Source: Lingula anatina (lineage: Eukaryota > Brachiopoda > Lingulata > Lingulida > Lingulidae). Taken from it: a DNA stretch of 28,819 nucleotides. Position numbers and translations under genes: made by a program. This document shows, piece by piece, positions 10,413-22,084 of this stretch. The DNA is taken from the NCBI RefSeq assembly GCF_001039355.2, contig NW_019775987.1, positions 83,921-112,739 on the forward strand, written 5' to 3'. The stretch's first letter is position 1; every line of letters starts with the position of its first letter. The notes under the pieces are model-generated. The model worked only from the letters and a program-made list of their open reading frames with translations. It did no database searches and was not told where the DNA came from.

Positions 10413-13400
10413 CTACATGGCATCAAAATGAAATTTGTGAGATTCTTGTCTTTTTTCTTTCTGATCCTCTCTCTGAAAAGAAATAATTATTTTTACAATG
10501 AAAATATTGTGATGAACTAGATCTGTAAAAACGATGTAAAAATATGTAATTTTTAAGGAGACTAAATGACTCATGCATAAAAAATGCTTATGGTCTTTAG
10601 AAAATAAACCTTTTAACCAAAGGAAAAAATGCTTTATCATTACAAATAAAAACACAACTCAAGACTTGAATTCAAAGATAATCTGATATGGGTTTGTCAT
10701 AAATCAAAGCAGCAGTAACTTTGCCAAATTTTAATCAACCTGTAAACCGTGATTGCCTTCTTTTGTTGCCTATGTTATTAGCAACACCTGAACTCTTGAG
10801 AGCAATTTAGGCAAATGATAATTCTAAATGCATGAAACAAAGAAAAAGAGAACAGTCATATTGATTATAATAAATTGAAATAAATGTGAAATATTGATAA
10901 TGAAAATAAATAAAATAATATAAATAAGAATTCTGACCCATTACCTTTTCTCTCCACTGCAGTAAACCCACTATTCCAGCTATAAAGCCACATGTGCCTG
11001 CCAGTGCTGCTCCTGTCAGCATCACCAGGCGACTAGGGGTGACAAATAACTTGTATTTCCATCTGCAAGGACACAAAGGTTACATTTCTTTCACATGTGG
11101 AAAGATAAAATATTCTGTACAAGTGGCTGAGTTAAGGTGGTCTATGGTCCCATTCAGAATAGTGGACTAACTAGTCCGAGGGTGAAATATGGCTGACCCA
11201 CTTGAATACTTCCCCACAGGACATCTATCTAATGTCTGTTAGCAGCTTTGTTGTGGTTTGCCATATTTGACCCTCAGACTAATTAGTCCCCTATTCTGAA
11301 TGGGGCCTGTGTTTGGCCATGTATGATGCTCAGCTAAATGAGACCTCAAAGATAAAGGTCTTGGACTTAGTAGAAAAAAAGGCATCATACAGTGGAGTCA
11401 ATTGAAGAAAGAATTGAATTTTTCCAGCTATAGGATGTTCCAACTATTAATATTTTTGTTGAAATATAATATTACCCTTTTAATCTAGAAAAAAATGTTA
11501 TTAAATGAACTACTCATTATGAAAAAATGGTAGTCTACAGAAATTAACAAAGATATTCATATTTCAAAAATGTTTTGGAACTGAAACAAATGCCCCACAA
11601 ATTGAAATGTGTGCACTATTTCTTTGGAAATTATTTTTTAAATGTAGATATTTCAGGCGCACACATTAATGTTAAATGTCATTTGTCAACACTATTCAGT
11701 GTTTATCATTAATCTGCTTCATTTCTTTCAGTATTGGGACTTTCAATAAATGCGGCCATCATCGGCCAAATTTTGAACATCATACCTGAGTTTGTTACAT
11801 TATCTGCATGTCGTTAATAGTCTGTTAAATTGCATGATGTACATTGGAAACTAAAAAGCAACTCATGTAAGCATGAACAAATATACTTTATCATAACATA
11901 GTTTACATATACACATACATTATTAATTTCATTAGAGAGATGTAGTGTTAAGTGCTAAAGACACATAACTTTTCAATGTTCCTAGAAAATTTACTTACCA
12001 GTAACTTAATAACTTAAACATATAAAAAGAGGAACTGCTATATGCCAAGAAAAGAGTGCCTGGAGGCGCACATTCAAGCTTAAGAGTATTGTTGAGGAAA
12101 ACAGGAGTAAGAGGTTGGTGATTGAATGTGTCACTGGTTATCAAGAGTTACACATGATTTATAGGCAAAATGTAAGCTGCATCCTGTTAACTATCATTAG
12201 TCAAATATTTGTGGAAAACCAACTTTCTAAGACTCACTTGGCAAACATTTAACATGGCCACATGGCTTAAGCAAGATAAGAGTTTTCATGGGCTCACCCA
12301 AGTCAGCGTCTTGGCTGCTACAGACGGGTGTACATCATGTATTTTCATGTATTCACTGCCATTTTTGTTACCACTGTCTCTGCTTCAACTTTACAACATC
12401 AACATGACATGAATGCCATGTTGATAAAACTGGTTGAAAGACTGGACAAGCAGGGACAAGAGATGAAAAAACTGAAAGCTGAGGTTGCTGCAGTGAGGCA
12501 GGAAAATGAACAACTTAAGGTATTTTGCACTTGAAATTCTGTCCAATTCCATCATTGTGAATTTCCCATAAGTTGGTATATCTTAACTATCATCAATTAT
12601 AAAAATTAACATCATTAACAGCCAATTTTCAACAACTTCCACATACTGAAAATGACATATCTATAGTAAAAAGCGACTAATCTTTTAAATTAGTCAGATA
12701 TTCAGAAAATCAAGTCGAAGCTTGATGCACAAACTATCACAGTCCCTGATCAAAATGCAACAAATCTTCGCCATGAAAACCATTCCATTACCAAGCGACA
12801 AGTGCAGCAAGGAAACTGTAAGCTATCATTTGTTAGAAGTCTTGAAATAACATTTAATACAATTCCTAATAAGATATATCAAGAGGATGTATTTATTTTA
12901 GATAATATTATGTGTGACAATAGGCATTTTATGGTTGAGTATCAATGTGCAGCATCTGTATCCTGTTAAAAACCAGCAATTCAAACCACTGTGTCCTGTA
13001 TTTTAGTGGTAAGTTCAGGCTGTCTACAAGGACTCCAGGGACCCCCAGGAAGAGATGGCAGGGATGGCAGAGATGGAATTCAGGTTACTTTACTGATCTT
13101 CACTTATGACAAATTGCATGACTTTTAGAAAAAAATTCTTTCTTGAATAAAATTGTATGCCATCATATATAATTTAAATAATTATACAATATTTAAAAAT
13201 TGCTTCTAGAGTATAAAGCCATGGACATGTGACAAACATAAGTTGGAATGGATAGTGAAAAAATACCAAATAAATATCACATATAATTTTTTTATGTAGA
13301 TATAATTTAATTTCAACATTATCCTTTTTTGTTCTCATTGTGGGAAATGACAGAATGTGGACACTTCATTGTTTTTTATTACAAATATCTTAAATTAATC

Positions 13401-16400
13401 CACAGAACCCAGGTTTAACAGTAGACAGCCTCAAGCAAATCATTGCACTGCTTGGATATCAGTCACCACTACAAGGTAATGGTAGGCCTGCTCTCTATAT
13501 TATAGCTTAAAACAGAAAACATTTTGCTACCAAATAAGGTCTTATCAAATGATGCCTTTTCTTTCTTTTTAAATATGACAAAAACCATGAAGAACAATCA
13601 CTAAGTAGTAACAGTAAAATATCAGATGCAAAATGAAATGCTAATTCATATTTCAATTTACCTGTACTATACTTAGTATTATACATTTATTGATTTTGGG
13701 TGAGGTCACCTTTTGGCTATGCTTGGCCCAAAGTTGTGATGACTGAATGATGCCTTGTGAATGATGAGGTAGCTGTCCAAAGTGACGTGTGTTTACGAAA
13801 TACATTGATTTCCAGAAGACTTGATCATTATCCAAAGAAATTATTATTATTATCACTAAGATTTATTTTTCAGTTGTCAACTCCTCAAGGAGCAGTTTTC
13901 AGGGACCCCAGGGATAACCTGGGAGAGATGGTAAAGATGGAATACAGGTAAAATTTTGCATGGTGGCTATATATTCAGTAGTTTTGTAATTCAAAATTAT
14001 GATAAAAATTTATATTTATTTTGATTGAAAATTAGAGTATAATGTAATCTACAGACCAAGACATCCACTTCTTGAAATATATTGACAATGCACCAGTTTA
14101 TACTAAACATGTAATAATATATGTTCCTTTGTTTAATATCAATTTTAATATTTTTGTTCAATTTTCTAAGGGACCGCCTGGACCTAAAGGGGACCCAGGA
14201 TCTCTAACATTGGATACCCTCAAACAAATGCTGGGACAAATTGGAGCTCAGATAGGGGTGCCATCTACAGGTTTGTCTGGTGTTTTAACTACATGAATGT
14301 CTTCCTGTTAGTTTGGGAATACTTTCTACACTTTAACTGCATTGATAGGACTTCATTAGTGAATTCAATTTTCATCCATTTTTTAAATGTTTTACTTTTT
14401 TTAGTTAAATGACAGCTATTAACTGGATAAAGATTGTGCAACATTACTAGTAAGTTGATCATTAAGATGTCTGTTCTGAAAGTGTAAGTTTTCATATGGT
14501 ATCTGGTGTATGAGCAATACCAGTCCAATATGTTTCTCTAGGTTTAATGTGTGTTTTCAGCTCTTCCAGCCAATACCAGCTATGGTGGGGCAGTATACAC
14601 ACATTGGGGCAGAACAACTTGTTCAACACATTCAAAGCTTTTGTACAAAGGTAAAGTGCTATTCAAAATAATTATAACAATGTAAATGATAATAATGATA
14701 CAAATTTTTGAATTATATATATATATATATATTTGACATCTATGGTTAAAGAGTAATTAAAATCTTTAAACATGGCTTTTATAATTCTATATCAGGAATA
14801 TCTGCTGGAACTGACCATGACAAAACTGGAGGAGGCAGTAATTACCTGTGTTTGCCACAGACACCAGAGTGGGGGAAATACCAAGATGGAAGGCAAGGTA
14901 CTGGTTCTTACATAAATGGTGTGGAATATGAATATGTTAATCCTAACATATTTTCAACATCCAATACAGGAGATCTGCAGGGATTTATTCAACATGATGC
15001 CCCCTGTGCTGTATGCTTCACCCAAACACGCCCCAGTCATGTGATGATACCAGCCAAGAAGACATGTCCAGTTGGGTGGACAACAGAGTACAATGGATAC
15101 CTGGTATCAACTCATGATAATTTCCAGAGAACAGAATTTGTCTGCCTTGATGAAGCTCCAGAAGTGGTAGCTGGAGGCCATGAGAACAAAAATGGTGCCT
15201 TGTTCTACACTGCTGAAGTTAAGTGTGGTTCCCTCCCCTGTCCACCATATGTGGATGGAAGAGAACTAGCATGTGTTGTCTGTACTAAATAGTGACCATA
15301 CCAAGACTGACCTGTGTTGTTTTTCAGTAATGACTTAAGGAATTGCTGATATGTTGAAATCAAGGTTACTGTAGTGACATTTCAAGAAAACATGGCATGT
15401 TGTAATCGCTACATACAATTATCTTAAAACCAAAATTTGCCTGTATTATGGAAACAATTCAAACAAATGGCGATCAGTCAGACCTGTTGTGAGTCAGACC
15501 TACGTATCATGGAATTAACTGTAAAAGCCAATGATTTGAGTCAATATATATATATGCCATAAGCAATTACAAAAGCTTGAGAGGGTGGTATTCACTTTCA
15601 ACAGCACCCCACTTGACGCCTGTGACACACTTAGACATCTTACCTGTTGGGTTCACCCTGGGGGAATGGTATCACCACTAGCTGGGAGTTGGGAATCACC
15701 TGTGACACACTTAGACATCTTACCTGCTGGGTTCACCCCGGGGGAATGGTATCACCACCAGCTGGGAGTTGGGAATCACTTGTGACACACTTAGACATCT
15801 TACCTGTTGGGTTCACCCCAGGGGAATGGTATCACCACCAGCTGGGAGTTAGGAATCACTTGTGACACACTTAGACATCTTACCTGTTGGGTTCACCCCA
15901 GGGGAATGGTATCACCACCAGCTGGGAGTTGGGAATCACTTGTGACACACTTAGACATCTTACCTGTTGGGTTCACCCCGGGGGAATGGTATCACCACTA
16001 GCTGGGAGTTGGGAATCACAGAGGTCCAGGTGCTGTTTAGTAAAGGCTGCAAATAGATACAAATTAATTCCAATGACTTTTTGAATGATTCTTTTGAAAA
16101 ATGCAGTTGCATATTTAATAACATTTAGTACACAAACCACATACACATACATGTAATTACACATATATGTTAACATAGTTAAAATGGAGGTGATTATTCA
16201 TAGAAAGAATCACGCTGTGTTTATCTCACAACGGCCTTTCATTGTCTCAGAAAGTACAACTTAGGACAAGAAGTTTATAGGTTTTGTTTATTATGTATTT
16301 GATACAATATTTTATCTGTGATTTAAGTGATTTTTTTATATTTAATATCTAAAGATGAAAAGCCTAGAGGCTAAAAAGGACTGAATTGTGAAATGCAACA

Positions 16401-19400
16401 ACAAAATGAAAATCATCACATTGAACACCAGCATTAACGGTTAGGATTTTTACAGTTTGTGAGAAAATTAAGAAAATTAGCATCTGTGTGAGCCAACTTT
16501 TGAGCAGTGATTAATTGAAATTGTCCAGCTTATATATGTCATGGTGAAACATTCAAATCTTAAAATCCATAAAAAGTAAAGTAAACAAATTTAAATTAAA
16601 AAATAAAAGAAGCTTTCGAAAGCCTAAGATGGCCAAGAGTTTTGTTTCTTGCTGACTGAAAATCAGAATTAATCTAACATAATGAGTGAATGAAAAATAT
16701 GAAAATGACATTAAATTTTAGGAGTAAACCATGAAAAAAAAGGTATTTTAATTTTCTGAAGACAGTTTTTAATTAGCAATAAAAAGTCAAAGCCATCTTT
16801 TGGGTTGGGGTATATCCATCACAAAAAGTTACCTAAAAGGCAAACACTGAGGTGAGCATCTATTTTATTATTACTCATTCAATCATTTATTTGAACTACA
16901 AACAGAGCAGTCTTACCTGACCCTTGGGTTGTGGTATCCCCACAGCTAATGTGTCCACAAAGTTTGGCATCTCTGCCAGGCCAAACAGTGTGTAAGGCAA
17001 CTGTAGAGAGAAATGGGCAGACTGCGACAGCTGGCCAGCTGAAATAACCAGAACCACTCCAGGTTAACCACTTATTTTTAAGTTAAGACAAATATCTAGC
17101 CCAATTTATAAATCAAAAGAGAGAGTTAACACAATAATACAGTTAAGAATATAATAACTGAAAGACAATACTTATAAGAATACTAGCAAGATTGTCCTGT
17201 CAAACACACACACACACACTCACACACCCTCACCTAGCCCTCTCTCTGGTGTACCATCTGGCCTGGTACTGTAGTATTCTATGGTGGGGCCTGGCTGGTT
17301 CACACCATATGACTGAAAATATATCACACAAAATATCTACAGACTTTCAAAGTGTTTACTTTAATTAACTTTATTGGAACTTTTGTACACGACAAATAAC
17401 AGGCAACCAATTAACATTTTTATTTATAATGTTTAACTTACTGGATGATGCCTGGATATAAATATATACACGGTTATAAAAAACCCTGAAATATACTTAC
17501 AGCTTTCCCTCCATTTGTACAGTTGCCATAACACTGTCCTGTTAGCACTGTAATTATAATGGTAAAAATTATTTCAGTTAGTGGAATTTAAAAGACCAGA
17601 TAAGGCAGATATCATGGAAAGACACGGTAGGTTTCCTTAGTTTTTCAATATAACATTTAAATTTTCATTATCAAATATTTAATTTTTTTGTTTAATGTAG
17701 ATAACAATATCAAATGAGCCAAAAAATATATTATGAATTTGACTCTGTTCTTAGTTATAGAAATTACCCACAAAATTGAAAATTAAAGTAAAAAAAAAGT
17801 ATAACAGTATTTGTTTATGAGCAGGGTTATCGACACAGTTTACTTTTCAAAAGAGTCACCCGACTGTGTTTATGCTGTTATATATGTATAAATTGGGCTG
17901 AAATTATATCACACAAAATATCTTAACATTAATATGATAAAAACATATGATATAACATATGATATATGATATAACACACTATAATTTATCAAATCATGAC
18001 AGTGAAAGCTATTTTATTATTATAATGTATATACACATAATGTTTATTTCACAACAACTGCACCAAGTGAATCTGGTTAAAATAAAAAAATGTGACAAGC
18101 AATGCAATATAATCATGATATACCATAGTAAATCAGTGTAAGACAATACATCAAATCTGGCAACAATTTTATAATTATAATATATAATAAAGTGGCCATC
18201 TTTAATAGTTAAATAATAATAATAACAATTTATATCTTACCCATAACTTTTATGAAGCAAGCATCTAAATCAAGGCCATTCTTCAATGCATAAAGCCTTA
18301 CACCAGAGGTTGTCTGACTAGAAACAATTATATCCAAATGTCCCTGTGAAATAAAACAATGGCATAACATATGTGAACAAAATGTTCAACCATTCAGCTG
18401 AATGAAATCTTATACCAGAAGAGGATGAATGCATTGTTTTTTCAGATTCCTAATGACCTTAGTTTTCATTTCTTTTTCATTGATATATATACCGAGTTCT
18501 CATTTTATAACTTATAAAAGTCCTATTTAACCATAAATCTTAGACTATTATTTTAGTTTCACAGACCATCATTATAAAACAATTTTATACTCTCTCTCTT
18601 TCTCTCTTGGGTGTTCATGTGTGCATGTCACAAACCTCCTGATATATATCAAAGAATGCAGCTACTAAAGGGCTGTTGACATCTCCCAGCCCAAGTGTCC
18701 ACTGTACTTGAAATGTTCTCCCCAGTGCCTGGCACTCTTCTGATGTACACGGGATGTTATTGAGAAGAAACACTCTTGATTGCAATACCCTGGAAAGGCA
18801 ATCAACTGTCTGACAAACAAGCCACAATGAAAACACAAATTTGAAATATAACTTTTGATTAATATTAGGAACTGCTACATTTAACAGACAAACTTACAGT
18901 ACATTTATATAAATTAAGAAGTAAAATAATAAGCAAACTGTTCACTGAATGCAATCATTTAAAATAGTTACACTATACTCAGTTTTTAGCACTATATGCC
19001 TGAATGGCAGCCCAAACTTGCTCAAGCAATGAAAAACAAGGGAAAAAATCCAATAAAGTTGCTAGTCAAATTTGACCTGTACTTAAGGGCTTTAAATCAC
19101 ATGCAGTTATAAGACATAGTGTTAAAAGTACATGGCAATGACGATCAAGCCCCCACAGATGCAGGGAATGGCTATAGAAAAGAGCTCACAAGGCACTTGC
19201 TTGATTGTAGTTTTAACTTAAATCAGCAGACCCTGAGTTAAAAAAAAAAGAAACTCACTCAGATTCCCTCCCAGATGAGTAAAGAATTGCCAGAAGATCT
19301 GGAAAACCATCATGGTCATAGTCCCCCACTCTCAGTGACACGGGTAACTTGATGTTATTGTAAGAATTCTTGGTTGGTGGCTTAAAACCCCAGATCACTC

Positions 19401-22053
19401 CATTATTATCTTTGAAACTTACAGGCAACTTGATCCACTGAAGGATAAAAAAATGATTACTGAAGTTGAAATTTGGTTCAATTTTTCTTTTCAGGAAAAA
19501 GGAACATAATTATTGCAAACCACACACCTTTAACTTACTTTCAAAAATATTCCGTTTTTTGCTTTTAAAAGGGCTTCTAAAAATGAAAAATAAAAATTTT
19601 GAAAAACATTTTTCATCCAACCTTTTCATCGGTAAACACAAAAATCTGGCTATTTCCACAATTTGAGTCTGAACATACAGGCAGAAGATGTTCCATCTCT
19701 CCTCTGCCACCTGAAAGAAATTAAAATATTCATTACACCAAATGCTTATTAATTAAAACTATCTTACTAAAACATTAAATGTCTCGAATATTTATTTATA
19801 AAACTATCTTAGCATAGACACATCTGTAATATAAAGAGGAAGGGAATTTTGATCCAATTTGTAATATAACAGGAATGCTTAAAATGTCCACTTTCAAATG
19901 GGCTGAATGCAGTGTGATTTAGAATAAAATTTTCCCTTTCAAAAAATTCTTGCAGATCTATATTTAATTAGAAATAAATGGAAATTGATCACTCTTGTAA
20001 AAGGTTCTAGCAAGTTTTAGGTCTACAAACCGATTCAGTCATTAAATCATTATAAATAATCATAAATTCCAATTTTTGTCTCAAACATAAAATTTTCTTA
20101 CTAAATTAAATACAAGATTATGTTCAACATTAAAGGTAATTAAAAGTAATTGCTGAGTTGTGCAATCTGGCAAATTCTAAAACAATGTCTTGAACAGAAT
20201 GTCTAACATATACAAATCTTTCCTTACCAAAATCTCCAAAAACACTCTGTCCAATAAGCATCTGGCTGCCAGAGAAAGCACCTGCTCTCACTGTCCTGGT
20301 GTAAGTTAACTCTCCATCTTTATTCAGCCAGTATTCAAAACTTCCATTGGATGTAGTTACAAACAGATCTGAAAAATATAAACAAACCGGTGATATACTG
20401 GGGTATTAGTGATTGGATCAAATTAAAAGCACCACGCACTGTCTGTTCATTTCAGGTCATTCTAAACCAGTATTCAATAACAGTACAGTATAATGCCACG
20501 TTTTTGATATTAAAGTACATTTTCTTAGAGTCACTGTGGCAACATAAAATAAGATCAAAAACAAAAGATGATCACATTTCATATTAAATATCATCCTAAA
20601 TCAACTTTTTATCCTCAATCAACATAAGGAATTTCATCCTCAATGTTTAAATGTTTGAGCTAGTAACTAAGTAGGGTTCAGAGTGATATACCAAGGGGGA
20701 CCAAAATTTTTTTCAAATTTCCAAGTTCAATAACTTCAACAGTTCACAACCTTCTGAATTGAAATATTGTACATATTTCTGATATATTATTGTTGGTCAA
20801 CGATAAAATTTCCAGTGTTTAAGTGAAACAGTTCCGATACTGTTACCAAAGCAAAACTACATGACAGGTCTCTAGACTGCCAGATACAGGCACATGTCAG
20901 AAGTCACATGGTCTGGCAGACCATTTTTTTTTACTTAAGATTTTATTTTTGGTGTGCCAAAATTAAAAAAGGTACAATCATGAAATTTTCAACACTCATC
21001 AAAGACATCATTTTCCTAAGATATTCCAAATTCCATCACAATATCTTCAATACTGTTGAAGTAATTGCATTTTAAAATTAGCAATATTTTTTCAGTCACC
21101 CAGTATATGAGTAATATTACCTGCACTGAGATCATAATTCAGGTCTATAAAAGCATTGGAATGTGGGTTTCTGATTGCACTCAGTCCTGCTGGAGTTGTT
21201 ATATTTACAGAAGTGAAATTCCGTTTGTTACTGGAAATACAAAGTTGATAATTTTATAATGTAAGTAGCTCCTAAAAGAAAATAAATTCCATTCTTCATG
21301 GGCTTGCATGACTTCATTATACTTTAAATAACAGGCACTCTATTAACATTATAATTTTTTTTCTTTTGTTATTTTTATCTTTATGGATAATCATTTGAAT
21401 TTATAATAATAATAGCTATTATTTCTTTTTACTGAACCATATAAAGACCTGTTGAGAAAAGGAAACAAATGAAATCTAGGCCTTGTTTCCAGGACCATTT
21501 TTAAAATGGTGACAGCTAGTACTGTCAGAAGACAAACAGCTCTTTTTCCCAAATACCATCACATATAATGATGTCTTGGCATTTTTAAATGGACACACCT
21601 GGCAGCCACCCAGTACTGTCTTTGGTCTCTCTGATTTACCCCAAACAAATCAGGTATGAAGTCTCCATTCATACTGGAAGAAGATATGAAGGACTATAAT
21701 CATTATAACTATATATAATTCATAATATANTTTGACCCTTTAAGTTTAAATTGGTCAATATCATTAATTGGGTATATCAGCAAGCAAAGGATTAGAAATG
21801 AAATCAGTGCTTTTACTCACAGTATATGGTATGTTAAGTTAACCCAATATCAAACTTAATGAACTTTATTTTCAAACATATAAAGATTATTTATTGTCTA
21901 AACTTTAAAGAAAATTATCTGAGGTTGAGATAACAATATAAACTTTTCTATTAATATGTCTCATTACTTTTGCTGCATACATGTCCTTATGATTTACCAG
22001 ATTTCAGAATCATCAAGCAATTCTGTACAGTAACTTAATAAATGTAAAAATAA

Positions 22054-22084
<31 letters not shown>

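Noticed and set aside
13653-13951. Plus-strand frame reading STPQGAVFRDPRDNLGEM as the coding frame of exon 5 in copy 2
   Set aside because: The frame lacks the Gly-X-Y pattern and does not join neighbouring exons. The collagen frame is the one shared with copy 1, which contains the stop.
15621-16020. CRISPR-like array
   Set aside because: Contiguous 80-base units without variable spacers, in a eukaryotic intron.
15585-16084. Overlapping plus-strand open frames of repetitive sequence (VHPGGMVSP-type) as a repetitive protein
   Set aside because: The 80-base period is not a multiple of three, so all frames cycle. The reverse strand gives a conserved ITFG1 exon with correct splice borders and phase, which explains the open frames.
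19510-19710. Minus-strand open frame of 66 codons as a separate protein
   Set aside because: It overlaps ITFG1 exon 7 in a wrong frame; the phase-consistent frame matches ITFG1.
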